64,000 nt of DNA, from the NCBI GenBank assembly GCA_047610385.1, contig JBLGAC010000008.1:41346-105345 (forward strand), read 5' to 3'. Under the pieces are notes generated by a model. That model made no database searches. It was given only the letters and a program-made list of their open reading frames with translations, and was not told where the DNA came from. Position 1 is the stretch's first letter; every line of letters starts with the position of its first letter. Below are positions 33,480-42,977 of this stretch, one piece after another. Position numbers and translations under genes: made by a program. Source of the stretch: JBOCEF01 sp047610385. Its GTDB lineage: Bacteria > Pseudomonadota > Alphaproteobacteria > Rhodobacterales > Rhodobacteraceae.

Positions 33480-34103
33480 ATGACGCAGGAAAAACAGCTT
33501 TCATCTGTGCGCGTGTTGGCTGTTCTGGTGGGTCTGTCCGTGCTTTCTGCATGCTCTGCGCAGGGGACTGTGATTGGCTTAGGCGCGGTGGTGGGACGCA
33601 TTTTGCTGCAGGAACGCGATGCCGGTGATGCGCTGAGCGACACGGACATTGAAATCGGCATTCTGACGCGCATCCTGGAATTCTCGCCAGAGGCCGCGGC
33701 CACCGTTTCGGTGACCTCGATTGAGGGACGGGTGCTGCTCACGGGCGATGTGGACGGTGCTGAGGACGGCGCGCGCATTGTTGAAATTGCGTGGATCTCG
33801 CCTCAGGTCGGGTCAGTCGCGAATGAGCTGACCGTGGGCTTGGGTGGCGGGATCGGGCAGGCGTCCGATGATTTGCAGCTTGCCGCCGCGATTCGCCTGC
33901 GTTTGGTGCGCGATCTGGGCATTGCGGACATCAATTTCATCATCGCGGTGGATGGCGGGGTGGTGCATCTTGCCGGTCTGGCCCGGGATCGGGAGGAACT
34001 GCGCTCCGTGATCTGGCATGTTCGCCGCACTGCCGGAGTGGTCCATGTCGTCAGCCATGTGCTGACGCTCGACGACCCGCGCCGCGTGGCGCGCGGCGTC
34101 TGA
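33480..34103 (+). CDS. BON-domain outer-membrane/periplasmic lipoprotein
   Basis: A 207-residue lipoprotein. The signal peptide ends in the lipobox LSAC with Cys at residue 25. The remainder holds two BON-like repeats (about residues 57-120 and 130-200), each with the I-x-G-x-V-x-L-x-G core: VTSIEGRVLLTGDV and IAVDGGVVHLAGLA. The order and size resemble DolP/YraP of Enterobacteria, which is also encoded near yraN and rsmI, so it is a likely functional counterpart in envelope integrity. It begins 17 bases after yraN. Confidence 0.88.
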   Translation: MTQEKQLSSVRVLAVLVGLSVLSACSAQGTVIGLGAVVGRILLQERDAGDALSDTDIEIGILTRILEFSPEAAATVSVTSIEGRVLLTGDVDGAEDGARIVEIAWISPQVGSVANELTVGLGGGIGQASDDLQLAAAIRLRLVRDLGIADINFIIAVDGGVVHLAGLARDREELRSVIWHVRRTAGVVHVVSHVLTLDDPRRVARGV

Positions 34104-34212
34104 CACGGCCAGCGCTGCGCCCTGCCACTGGCGCCGCGCGCTTCGGGGGGTTACATCCCTTGCATCGGCCCGTCGCGGTCGCCCCGGAACACGCCCGAGG
34201 AGGGAGCCCCGC

Positions 34213-35157
34213 ATGAGCCTATCCGTCGCCATCCAGATGGACCCCATCGCGGGGATCAACATCGATGCTGATTCCACCTTTCGCATGGCCGAGGAAGCGC
34301 AGGCCCGCGGCCATCGCCTGTTCTACTATCACCCTGACGATCTGGTGTTCGACCGCGGCCGCGTGCTGGCCAGCGGCTGGCCGCTGTCGGTGCGGCGGGT
34401 GAAGGGCGATCATTTCAGCCTAGGTGACAAGCAGACCGTCGATCTGGCCGATTGGGATGTGGTGCTGCTGCGCCAAGATCCGCCTTTCGACATGTCCTAT
34501 ATCACCAACACCCATCTTCTGGAACGGATTCACCCCAAGACGCTGGTGGTGAACGACCCGTTCTGGGTGCGCAATTGCCCCGAAAAGCTGATGGTGCTGG
34601 ATTTCCCGGATCTGACCGCGCCCACCCTGATCTCCCGCAGTCTTACGGCCCTGCGCGGGTTCAAGGCGGAGCACGGCGACATCATTCTCAAGCCGCTTTA
34701 CGGCAATGGCGGCGCGGGGGTGTTCCGGCTGACCTCGGACGACCGCAACCTGAATTCGCTGCATGAATTGTTCACCGGCATCAACCGGGAGCCGTTGATC
34801 GCGCAGAAATTCCTGCCCGCCGTGTCCGAAGGCGACAAGCGCGTGATCCTGATCGACGGGGAACCGGTCGGCGCCATCAACCGTGTGCCCGCCGCTGGGG
34901 AAACCCGGTCCAACATGCATGTGGGCGGGCGGCCTGAGGCGAGCAAGCTGACCGCGCGTGAGCGTGAGATCTGCGCCGCCATCGGCCCGGTTTTGAAGGA
35001 ACGCGGGTTGATCTTTGTTGGCATCGACGTGATCGGCGGTGTGATGACGGAAATCAACGTCACCTCACCCACCGGGATTCAGGAGCTGGAGCGGTTCGAC
35101 AGCGTCAACATCACCGAGACGTTGTGGCTGGCGATTGAGGCGCGCCGCGCAGGCTGA
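34213..35157 (+). CDS. gshB: Glutathione synthetase
   Basis: A 314-residue ATP-grasp ligase that joins glycine to gamma-glutamylcysteine. It begins LSVAIQMDPIAGINIDADST, with FRMAEEAQARGH and YYHPDDLVF typical of bacterial GshB. The ATP-grasp glycine-rich loop is KPLYGNGGAGVFRL, and metal/ATP residues occur in GIDVIGGVMTEINVTSPTG. It is the last gene of the rsmI group and is followed by a strong terminator. Confidence 0.97.
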   Translation: MSLSVAIQMDPIAGINIDADSTFRMAEEAQARGHRLFYYHPDDLVFDRGRVLASGWPLSVRRVKGDHFSLGDKQTVDLADWDVVLLRQDPPFDMSYITNTHLLERIHPKTLVVNDPFWVRNCPEKLMVLDFPDLTAPTLISRSLTALRGFKAEHGDIILKPLYGNGGAGVFRLTSDDRNLNSLHELFTGINREPLIAQKFLPAVSEGDKRVILIDGEPVGAINRVPAAGETRSNMHVGGRPEASKLTAREREICAAIGPVLKERGLIFVGIDVIGGVMTEINVTSPTGIQELERFDSVNITETLWLAIEARRAG

Positions 35158-35174
35158 CCACGCCGCTGCGCATC

Positions 35175-35216
35175 AAAAAAAGACCCGCCGCGATCCGATC
35201 GCGGCGGGTCTTTTTT
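35175..35216. terminator. Bidirectional intrinsic terminator after gshB
   Basis: A long perfect stem (GACCCGCCGCGAT paired with ATCGCGGCGGGTC, 3-base loop) is flanked by an A-run and a T-run of six, ending both gshB (plus) and the TadG-like gene (minus). Confidence 0.93.
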
Positions 35217-35275
35217 GGTGTGGGCCTTTTCACGGAATGCCTGCGGAGTGCCGCAGTTGCATCAGCCCGTCGGCG

Positions 35276-36721
35276 TCACTGCACGAGGCTTGCGCCCAGC
35301 ACCGCTCCTGCGGTTTGACCGTCCGTCGGGGCCGTCTGGAACAAGTCATCATAGATTGAGGTGAGCGGCATGTTGCAGCCCGACAGATTCGACCCTCCGC
35401 CGAGCGTGAGCTTGCCCGAGGTTTCGATGTACATGCCACGCGCGTCCTTCAAACCGCCGCCTGGATCGAATCCCGGCGCGGCACCCATCAGGCCGGAGAC
35501 GCTGGTGGCAGCATTGCCGCCACCGATGGACAAGTTATCTTCGGAAAAAAGGTAGACGCGGTAAAAACCGTCACCGCAAAGCTTCTCACTGTCGCCCAAC
35601 GTCGCATTGCCAGTGAAGTTGAGGCTGCCTCTGCTGAAAAAGAAAATGTTGTCGAATTTTATGCCATTTCCGCCAGAAATGCCCATCTTCCCGTTTACGA
35701 TGAAGGCTGAGTTCGAGATCTCGGTGCCACCAGTGAATTGCACGCCATGGTCGACAAGATAGATGTAATTTTCCCTCAGGTGGGAATTCTCTACGTTCCA
35801 CGAGCCCATGTTGACACGCTGGATACGGGCGCCAATGAGGTGGGGGGGCAGAAGGGCGAGCTGCTCTTGGGTTTCATTGTCGCCCCATATCTTGCCCGCA
35901 TTGTTCACCGTCGTAAAAATCAAGTCGAACAGGCCACCGGTAATTTCGGGCAGCAGCTTTGGTTCGATGATCGCTTCGACCACGACGTCCTCTTCCACGC
36001 CGCAAGCCAGCGGGCTGATGCGGTTGAGGTCAGCATCGGGGGAGATGATGTGAGAGCCGACTTCGAAGCAGTTGTTGCCGGTGACATTCACGCCCAAATC
36101 CGCATAGAGGCAGACGCCGGGGCCAAAATTGCTGTTGCCGCCGGTTTTGAGCTCTCTGCTGAGCTCTCCCGAGGTCATGATCATGACGCTGGGGCACGCG
36201 GTGAGATGATTGACCGGGGGCGGCGCGGCGCGGCCTGAGGTCTGGGCGGTCGCGGCGGCGCCCACTTCCCAAACGCTGGGACCTATCAGGCGCAGCAGAT
36301 AGGTCGGCACCGCATTGCCGCGGTCGGAGGAACGTCCAGCGACGATCCGCACCATTTCGGCGGGCTCGCTATCTGCGGCTTCGATAAAGGCACCGGTGTC
36401 GGCGTCGAGCATGCCGAACCGTATGTCGGACACGTTGATCACGGCGCCGTGCTCTGATGGGGGCATGTTGCGCTCAGCCAGCGACACGGCGGCGGTGCGT
36501 GCTGCGGCGCGGTCGTCGATCTGCATCACTGCGGCCAGTGCCGAAGCATCGGCCACCGATTGCAGGCGTGATTTCATGTTGAAGGCATTCGCGGCATCGA
36601 CGGCGACGCCGCCAAGCGCAAGGCAACCGATGAACCACATGGCCGACCATGCAGCGGCCGCGCCGCTTTCGTCACGCGCAACTGCGCCGATTGCAGAGAT
36701 TGACCTGAATACGCGGGTCAT
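35276..36721 (-). CDS. TadG-like pilus-assembly-type protein with long glycine-rich C-terminal region
   Basis: A 481-residue envelope protein. The N-terminus has the Tad minor-pilin/TadG pattern: a charged leader, then AAAWSAMWFIGCLALGGVAV as the hydrophobic helix (about residues 22-42), and MKSRLQSVADASALAAVMQ, the TadG N-terminal signature. No von Willebrand A motif is seen. Residues 240-450 contain many short Gly/Asn-rich beta-like turns (FTGGTEISNSAFIVNGK, MGISGGNGIKFDNIFFFSRG, LNFTGNATLG), suggesting a polymer-forming or beta-helix-like fold. Cysteines are scattered. It lies 13 bases downstream of a TadE-like gene; no other tad genes are nearby. Confidence 0.8.
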   Translation of the reverse strand: MTRVFRSISAIGAVARDESGAAAAWSAMWFIGCLALGGVAVDAANAFNMKSRLQSVADASALAAVMQIDDRAAARTAAVSLAERNMPPSEHGAVINVSDIRFGMLDADTGAFIEAADSEPAEMVRIVAGRSSDRGNAVPTYLLRLIGPSVWEVGAAATAQTSGRAAPPPVNHLTACPSVMIMTSGELSRELKTGGNSNFGPGVCLYADLGVNVTGNNCFEVGSHIISPDADLNRISPLACGVEEDVVVEAIIEPKLLPEITGGLFDLIFTTVNNAGKIWGDNETQEQLALLPPHLIGARIQRVNMGSWNVENSHLRENYIYLVDHGVQFTGGTEISNSAFIVNGKMGISGGNGIKFDNIFFFSRGSLNFTGNATLGDSEKLCGDGFYRVYLFSEDNLSIGGGNAATSVSGLMGAAPGFDPGGGLKDARGMYIETSGKLTLGGGSNLSGCNMPLTSIYDDLFQTAPTDGQTAGAVLGASLVQ

Positions 36722-36734
36722 TTCAAACGCCTTC

Positions 36735-37142
36735 CTATGATGCAGCAGGTGGCTGGACCTCCATGACCATGGTCATGTCTGCCTTAATCTCTCGGTCCCC
36801 CAGAAACCCTCTTCCGAACACGATGGCCTCGGAGAAGGGTGCCTTGACCCGGGTCGTCACAAATCCGTCCAGCACGACCACCTCGACGTTGAGCGTCGTG
36901 CCGTTTGTCAGTGCAGTCTGCGCCCAAGTTTGCGCTTCGACATTGGTCATGCGGCCCAAAGACACCAGCCGTGACGCGTCGCGCGCGACGTCAAACATCC
37001 GCGCTTGCATGTTCAGTAGCAGCGATACGTCCGCAATGACACCGAGGAGGATAATGAAAACCGGCAGCCAAATCACAAAATCTATCGTTGCGTTGCCGTT
37101 TTCGCGGCGCAGCGTAGATCTGACATTCCTCCAGAGTGTCAT
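36735..37142 (-). CDS. TadE-like minor pilin
   Basis: A 135-residue protein with a short basic leader (MTLWRNVRSTLRRENGN), then ATIDFVIWLPVFIILLGVIA as the TadE-type hydrophobic helix with an E/D at the start, and VARDASRLVSLGRM, the TadE family motif. The rest is predicted beta-rich. It is the first gene of a two-gene unit with the TadG-like gene. TadE/G-like pairs away from tad operons occur in this order; a role in pilus or adhesin assembly is inferred. Confidence 0.85.
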   Translation of the reverse strand: MTLWRNVRSTLRRENGNATIDFVIWLPVFIILLGVIADVSLLLNMQARMFDVARDASRLVSLGRMTNVEAQTWAQTALTNGTTLNVEVVVLDGFVTTRVKAPFSEAIVFGRGFLGDREIKADMTMVMEVQPPAAS

Positions 37143-37488
37143 AGCGAAAACAAGCCTGTCACATGCGCCGGACGCCCGGCGGCGGGTACGAAGCGGTGGG
37201 ACGACGTTCAGACCCGCCCGCGTTACGTATCCTTATTGCCCATGCCCTCACGTCGGGCAACGGTTTGCTTATAATTTTCCCTCAATTGGGCCATTAAGTG
37301 ACCTCCATGAACCGAAATTTAACCATTTTTCCAAAAAAACAACCAGCGATTGACGACGCATTGGATTAAATGCAGCGCCTTGGGCATCGGCGGCATGGGA
37401 TGGCGCGAATCGCACCGTTTCTGTTGTTAACGATTCATAAACCTTAATTCAGCGAAGATCTTCCAATGTCTCAGCGAAAGGGTTTCCC
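37143..37488. other. Divergent intergenic region between tadE-like and comM
   Basis: A 346-base region with AT-rich stretches (about 37255-37345 and 37420-37460) likely to contain the two divergent promoters. I see no gene, RNA or repeat. Confidence 0.5.
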
Positions 37489-39000
37489 ATGACGTCGCGC
37501 TGCTGGTCGGTTGCGTTCCATGGTTTGGACCCGCGCCCTGTGGACGTTCAATGCCAACTTACCGAAGGGTCGCCCGGTTTCGCAATTGTCGGGCTGCCGG
37601 ACAAGGCGGTGGCGGAATCGCGCGAACGGGTGCGCGCCGCGCTGTCGGCGCTGGGCCTGTCGTTGCCTAGCAAGCGGGTCGTCATCAACCTCGCCCCTGC
37701 GGATCTTCCCAAAGAAGGCGCGCATTTCGACCTGCCGATCGCGCTGGCGCTGATGGCTGAATTGGGTGCGATCCCCGGCGATGAAACCGCCAATTGCGTC
37801 GCCATGGGGGAATTGTCGCTTGATGGTCAGATCGTGGCGGTCAGCGGTGCGCTGCTGGGCGCGCTGTCGGCCGCAAGCGAAGGGCGCGTGTTCGTCTGCC
37901 CCGCCGCCTGCGGGCCTGAGGCCGCGTTGGTCGACGGCGTTGAGGTGTTGGCCCCGCCGTCGCTGGTCGCGCTGGTCAACCATTTCAGTGGCCGCCATCC
38001 CTTGCTGCCCCCCGCCCCGGCTGAGGCATGGGATGAGCCGCCCGAAGAAGACCTGGCCGATGTCAAAGGTCAGGAAAAGGCGCGCAGGGCCCTGGAGATC
38101 GCCGCCGCGGGGGGCCACAATCTGCTGTTCGTCGGCCCGCCGGGTGTCGGGAAATCCATGCTGGCCCGCGCTTTGCCCGGCATCCTGCCGCCGCTTTCCG
38201 CGCGTGAGGCGCTGGAGGTGTCGATGATGCGCTCCCTCAGCGGCAAGTTCGTCGAAGGGCGGTTGGCCCGGCGGCGTCCGTTTGAAAAGCCGCACCACAC
38301 GGCGTCCGTCGCTGCGGTCATCGGGGGGGGGCGCTGGGCCAAGCCCGGGGATCTGTGCATGGCCCATCGCGGGGTGTTGTTCCTGGATGAGATGGCCGAA
38401 TTCGCGCGCCCGGTGCTGGAAAGCCTGCGCCAGCCGCTGGAATCGGGCGAATGCGTGATTTCACGCGCCAACGCTCATGTGCGCTATCCCAGCCGCGTGC
38501 AGCTGATCGGTGCCATGAACCCGTGCCGCTGCGGGCATCTGGCGGACGCGGCCAGGGCATGTTCGCGCGCACCAAAATGCGGCGAGGAATATCTGTCGCG
38601 CCTGTCGGGCCCGCTGCTGGACCGGATCGATCTGCAGGTTGAAACCCCGCGGATCAGCGCGTCGCAACTGGCCCGCCTGCCGCAGGGGGAGCCAAGCGCC
38701 GCTGTCGCCGAACGCGTCGCTGCTGCGCGCGATGTGCAGGCCGCGCGCTGGGCGGATCGTGAGGATGGGTTCCTCAACGCCCATGCTGACGGCCGGATGC
38801 TGGACGCCGCCGCGGCGATGGACACGGACACCCGCGATCTTTTGGGGCGCGCGGCGGACAAGCTGGACCTGTCGGCGCGGGGCCTGACGCGGGTGATCCG
38901 TCTGGCGCGCACCATCGCTGATCTGAGCGGAGAGCCCTGCGTGACCCGCCCCCACATCGCCGAAGCGGCGGGGTATCGCGGCGCGCTGAGCAAGTGGTGA
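37489..39000 (+). CDS. comM: ComM/YifB-family Mg-chelatase-like AAA+ ATPase
   Basis: A 503-residue helicase-like AAA+ protein; in Vibrio ComM is a branch-migration helicase promoting integration of incoming DNA in natural transformation. The N-terminal ChlI domain (FHGLDPRPVDVQCQLTEGSP, GLPDKAVAESRERVRAAL) is followed by Walker A GPPGVGKSMLARALPGILPP, Walker B HRGVLFLDEMAEF, the sensor region LIGAMNPCRCG with a zinc-type Cys cluster (CGHLADAARACSRAPKCGEEY), and the C-terminal lid. It is a single-gene unit. Confidence 0.95.
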   Translation: MTSRCWSVAFHGLDPRPVDVQCQLTEGSPGFAIVGLPDKAVAESRERVRAALSALGLSLPSKRVVINLAPADLPKEGAHFDLPIALALMAELGAIPGDETANCVAMGELSLDGQIVAVSGALLGALSAASEGRVFVCPAACGPEAALVDGVEVLAPPSLVALVNHFSGRHPLLPPAPAEAWDEPPEEDLADVKGQEKARRALEIAAAGGHNLLFVGPPGVGKSMLARALPGILPPLSAREALEVSMMRSLSGKFVEGRLARRRPFEKPHHTASVAAVIGGGRWAKPGDLCMAHRGVLFLDEMAEFARPVLESLRQPLESGECVISRANAHVRYPSRVQLIGAMNPCRCGHLADAARACSRAPKCGEEYLSRLSGPLLDRIDLQVETPRISASQLARLPQGEPSAAVAERVAAARDVQAARWADREDGFLNAHADGRMLDAAAAMDTDTRDLLGRAADKLDLSARGLTRVIRLARTIADLSGEPCVTRPHIAEAAGYRGALSKW

Positions 39001-39111
39001 CGACACGATTGTTTTCAATTCGTAAACGTTCATGTATCAGTCACCCATGCGTTTGTCAGGGGCTGCATTTTGGTTGCAGACGCCGCGAACGTGGCCTTGA
39101 GGGGAGATCGC

Positions 39112-39804
39112 ATGCAACGTTCACTATTGCTCGCAGGCGCCGCGGCGCTTGCCATCGGTGCCATGGGCGCCGACCGCGCGTCGGCTGCGATCATGCTGGC
39201 CGAACTCGGCTCCAGCACGGCGCTGGGAAATCTTGACGCAGGGTCGCTCGCCGACAGCGTCGCGACGAGCGCCACAATCAAGAAATTCGACATTCTGTAT
39301 ACGAACGCGCTTGGCGACACCTCAGGCGGGTACGATATCAGCGGCGAATGGACCTTCGATTTCCAGGTAAGCGATGTGTTGGAAGTCGGCGGCGGCGAGG
39401 GGATCTCGTTTTCGTTCTCGGCAGCCGTGACAGGGAGCTCCAGCCCCGGCGCGTCGGTCTACTATCGGGTCGGCTCGTATCAGGTCGACGCGGAGCTGTC
39501 GGACGGCGACCGTATCGCGACCGTGACCTTCACCACCCGGGCAGTCGGTGGCGCGCCCGATGATGACGCCGCCGATGTCGCGCTGACGGGCGCCGAGACC
39601 TCTCCGTTCGTTGTCGCTGATCCCGGACTCGGGAATTTTGCAGGCGTTGGCGGGTTTGACTCCTTGAATGTCTATGACGCCATCAACAACAACTTGGCGA
39701 CGTCCGTCGGCTATGACCTTCAGACCGACGTGCCGTTGCCTGCATCCGCGCTTTTGCTGTTCGGCGGACTTGCCGGGCTGGCGGGTCTGCGCCGCCGGGG
39801 CTGA
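39112..39804 (+). CDS. VPLPA-CTERM-type sorted surface protein
   Basis: A 230-residue exported protein with a signal peptide (about residues 1-23, LLLAGAAALAIGAMGADRAS, then AA), a beta-rich acidic middle and a C-terminal sorting signal VPLPASALLLFGGLAGLAGL with RRRG. This is nearly the consensus VPLPA-CTERM pattern. The body (WTFDFQVSDVLEVGGG, YRVGSYQVDAELSDGD) resembles secreted Ca-independent beta-sandwich proteins but gives no function. The ATG at 39112 follows GAGGGGAG; upstream in-frame codons are not supported. Confidence 0.87.
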   Translation: MQRSLLLAGAAALAIGAMGADRASAAIMLAELGSSTALGNLDAGSLADSVATSATIKKFDILYTNALGDTSGGYDISGEWTFDFQVSDVLEVGGGEGISFSFSAAVTGSSSPGASVYYRVGSYQVDAELSDGDRIATVTFTTRAVGGAPDDDAADVALTGAETSPFVVADPGLGNFAGVGGFDSLNVYDAINNNLATSVGYDLQTDVPLPASALLLFGGLAGLAGLRRRG

Positions 39805-39893
39805 CACCCCCCCATGACCGCCGCGCCCCCTTTGACCGCTCCGCGCCCCGTGCTACCGCTTCGGCGGTTGCAAACGGGCGCGGGGCGAATGCG

Positions 39894-42581
39894 GTGAGCG
39901 ATACTGAACAGCAGGGCGTCACGCCCATGATGGCGCAATACCTGGCATTGAAGGCCGGGCATCCGGACGCGCTGCTGTTCTACCGCATGGGCGATTTTTA
40001 TGAGCTGTTTTTTGATGATGCGCGCCAAGCGTCCGCCGCCCTCGACATCGCGCTGACCAAGCGCGGCAAGCATCTGGGCGAGGACATCGCCATGTGCGGC
40101 GTCCCCCAGCATTCCGCTGAGGGGTATCTGTCCACCCTCATCCGCAAGGGCTTTCGCGTCGCGGTGTGTGAGCAGATGGAAGACCCCGCTGAGGCCAAGA
40201 AACGCGGCTACAAATCAGTGGTAAAGCGCGACGTGGTGCGGCTGGTGACCCCCGGCACGTTGACTGAGGATGCGCATCTCGACGCCCGCTCCCACAACTA
40301 TCTGGCGGCATGGGCTGAATTGCGCGGGATCGGGGCGGTGGCCTGGATCGACGTGTCCACCGGGGATCTGTCGGTGGCGGCGTGCCCACGCCCCGCCCTC
40401 GGCCCCCTGTTGGCGCGGCTGGCCCCGGCTGAGGTGCTGGCGGCTGAAACCCTCGAAGACGACCAGTCCCTGCGCGACCGCGTTGAGGAATCGGGCGCTG
40501 TGCTGACCCACATCGCCCGCGCATCGTTTGACAGTGACGGCGCGAGCGCACGCCTGCGCGATCTGTTCGGGGTGCGAGAGCTGGACGCGTTCGGCGCCTT
40601 CACCCGCGCGCAGCTTGCTGCATTGGGTGCCATCGCCGCGTATCTTGAAATCACGCAGCGCGGCCGCCTGCCCATGGTCAAACCCCCACGTATTGAGGCC
40701 CCCGGCGGTGCCATGCGCATCGACGCCGCCACCCGGCGCAATCTGGAACTGACGCGGGCGATGAATGGCGGGCGCGCTGGTGCGCTGCTGGCCGCCGTTG
40801 ACCGCACCGTCACCGCGGCGGGCGCACGGTTGCTGGAGGTGCGTCTGTCGGCCCCATCCACCGACCGCCATGAAATCGCCGGGCGGCTGGATGCGGTACA
40901 AGCGCTGGTCGATGATCGCAGGCTGGCCGAAGATTTGCGGACCACCCTGCGCGCCGCGCCTGAGATGGAGCGCGCGTTGTCGCGCCTTGCGCTGGACCGG
41001 GGCGGGCCGCGGGACATGACCGCTTTGCGCGATGCGCTGGGCCGGGCTGGCGATCTGGCGGGGCTGTTGGACGGACGCGATCTGCCGCCCCGGCTGGCCG
41101 ATGCCGCTGCGGCGCTGACTGGCCATGACGCGCTGTCGGGCCTGCTGGAAACCTCGCTGGTGGCTGAGCCGCCCCTGATGCTGCGCGATGGCGGCGTGAT
41201 CGCGCCCGGCGTGGATGACGCGCTGGATGACACGCGCAAGCTGCGCAACGAAGGCCGCGGGGTGATCGCCGGCCTACAGACGAAATACGCCGCTGAGACC
41301 GGGATTACCGCCCTGCGCATCAAGCACAACAACGTGCTGGGCTATTTCATCGAGACCTCTGCCGTGCATGCGCAGAAAATGATGGCCCCGCCCTTGTCCG
41401 AAGGGTTCATCCACCGCCAGACGCTGGCCAGTGCCGTGCGCTTCACCACCGTCGAATTGTCGGGGCTTGAGACGCGGATCCTTAATTCCGGGGCCCATGC
41501 GGCTGAGATCGAGGCGCGGATCTTTGGCGAACTGCGCGCCGCGATTCTGGCCCAAGCCGTGCCACTGGGCCGCTGTGCCAAGGCGATGGCCGAACTGGAC
41601 CTGACCGCGGCGTTCGCGGACCTGGCCGCGCTGGAAAGCTGGACCCGGCCTGAGATTTCCGATGACCGCGCCTTTTGCATCGAAGGTGGGCGCCACCCGG
41701 TGGTCGAACAGGCGCTGCGGCGCATGGGCAACGGGCCGTTCGTGGCCAATGATTGCGACCTGAGCGCCGATGGCGATGCTGCGCGCCCCTGCTGGCTGCT
41801 GACTGGCCCGAACATGGCCGGTAAATCGACATTCCTGCGCCAGAACGCCCTGATCGCAGTGTTGGCGCAGGCTGGTGGCTTTGTGCCTGCCGCGCGTGCG
41901 CGGATCGGCATCGTGGACCAATTGTTCAGCCGCGTCGGCGCCGCTGATGATCTGGCACGCGGGCGATCCACCTTTATGGTTGAGATGGTGGAGACCGCGG
42001 CCATTCTTAATCAGGCGGGGCCGGGCGCGCTGGTGATCCTCGATGAAATTGGGCGCGGCACGGCGACGTATGACGGGCTGTCGATTGCTTGGGCGACGCT
42101 TGAGCACCTGCACGACATGAACCGCTGCCGCACGCTGTTTGCCACGCATTACCATGAACTGACGGCGCTGAGCGACCGGCTGACCGGCCTCAAGAACGCG
42201 ACCATGGCCGTGCGCGAATGGGAAGGTGACGTGATCTTCCTGCACGAAGTGCGCGCCGGCGCTGCGGATCGGTCCTATGGCGTGCAGGTCGCCAAGCTGG
42301 CGGGCCTGCCTGAGGCGGTGGTGGCGCGCGCGCGTGATGTGCTCGACGCGCTGGAAAAGGGTGAGCGCGAGGGCGGCGGCAAACCCAAGGCGCTGATTGA
42401 TGATCTGCCACTTTTCGCCGCCGCGCCGCCGCGTCCGGCAGCGCGCCCCGCAGCGCCACCATCGGCGGCGATTGAGCGGCTGACCAGCCTCATCCCCGAT
42501 GATCTGTCGCCGCGTGAGGCCTTGGAGATCCTTTACGAACTGCGCGCCGCCGCACTGGCTGAGAGGGCACCGGATCGGTGA
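39894..42581 (+). CDS. mutS: DNA mismatch repair protein MutS
   Basis: An 895-residue mismatch-recognition ATPase. The N-terminal mismatch-binding domain has the FYRMGDFYELFFDDA motif (Phe-x-Glu contact). Walker A is GPNMAGKSTFLRQNA, Walker B VILDEIGRGTATYDGLS, and ATHYHELTAL follows. The C-terminal tail carries a Pro/Ala-rich linker (AAPPRPAARPAAPPSA) and a short dimerisation helix. The start is GTG at 39894 (no in-frame ATG nearby), 10 codons before an internal Met. Confidence 0.97.
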   Translation: MSDTEQQGVTPMMAQYLALKAGHPDALLFYRMGDFYELFFDDARQASAALDIALTKRGKHLGEDIAMCGVPQHSAEGYLSTLIRKGFRVAVCEQMEDPAEAKKRGYKSVVKRDVVRLVTPGTLTEDAHLDARSHNYLAAWAELRGIGAVAWIDVSTGDLSVAACPRPALGPLLARLAPAEVLAAETLEDDQSLRDRVEESGAVLTHIARASFDSDGASARLRDLFGVRELDAFGAFTRAQLAALGAIAAYLEITQRGRLPMVKPPRIEAPGGAMRIDAATRRNLELTRAMNGGRAGALLAAVDRTVTAAGARLLEVRLSAPSTDRHEIAGRLDAVQALVDDRRLAEDLRTTLRAAPEMERALSRLALDRGGPRDMTALRDALGRAGDLAGLLDGRDLPPRLADAAAALTGHDALSGLLETSLVAEPPLMLRDGGVIAPGVDDALDDTRKLRNEGRGVIAGLQTKYAAETGITALRIKHNNVLGYFIETSAVHAQKMMAPPLSEGFIHRQTLASAVRFTTVELSGLETRILNSGAHAAEIEARIFGELRAAILAQAVPLGRCAKAMAELDLTAAFADLAALESWTRPEISDDRAFCIEGGRHPVVEQALRRMGNGPFVANDCDLSADGDAARPCWLLTGPNMAGKSTFLRQNALIAVLAQAGGFVPAARARIGIVDQLFSRVGAADDLARGRSTFMVEMVETAAILNQAGPGALVILDEIGRGTATYDGLSIAWATLEHLHDMNRCRTLFATHYHELTALSDRLTGLKNATMAVREWEGDVIFLHEVRAGAADRSYGVQVAKLAGLPEAVVARARDVLDALEKGEREGGGKPKALIDDLPLFAAAPPRPAARPAAPPSAAIERLTSLIPDDLSPREALEILYELRAAALAERAPDR

Positions 42582-42701
42582 AAATACGTTTCTGAACTGC
42601 GGAAAACCCCGTGAAAGGCTTACGCCGCCTTGACATGAGCGTGCCGTGATGCGTTTTGATTATGTGCGAACGAACATGTCCGACAGTGGAGGATTTAGGC
42701 T

Positions 42702-42977
42702 GTGAAGAAGGATGAACTCGTGACGGCGCTGGCGGAAGCCAGCGGTCAGACCAAGGCAAGCGTGGCTGCGGTGCTGGGCGCCCTTCCGGGCGTCGCTGAG
42801 GCTGCGCTGAAAGAAGGTAAGTCAGTGACCGTCGGCGGGCTTGGTAAGCTGGACGCTGCTGAGCGTGCGGCCCGCGAAGTGCGCAACCCGCGCACCGGCG
42901 AAAAAAGCATGGCCGAGGCCCACATGGCACCGCGGTTCAAGTTTGCCGCGCCGTTCAAGGCCGCCATTCGCGCCTGA
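42702..42977 (+). CDS. HU-family DNA-binding protein
   Basis: A 91-residue histone-like protein. KKDELVTALAEASGQTKASV is the HU helical body and REVRNPRTGEKSMAEAHMAPRFKFA the DNA-intercalating arm with the R-N-P-x-T-G turn. It is shorter in basic residues than canonical HupB and may be a secondary paralogue. The start is GTG at 42702 with a good GGAGG 9 bases upstream. Confidence 0.92.
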   Translation: MKKDELVTALAEASGQTKASVAAVLGALPGVAEAALKEGKSVTVGGLGKLDAAERAAREVRNPRTGEKSMAEAHMAPRFKFAAPFKAAIRA

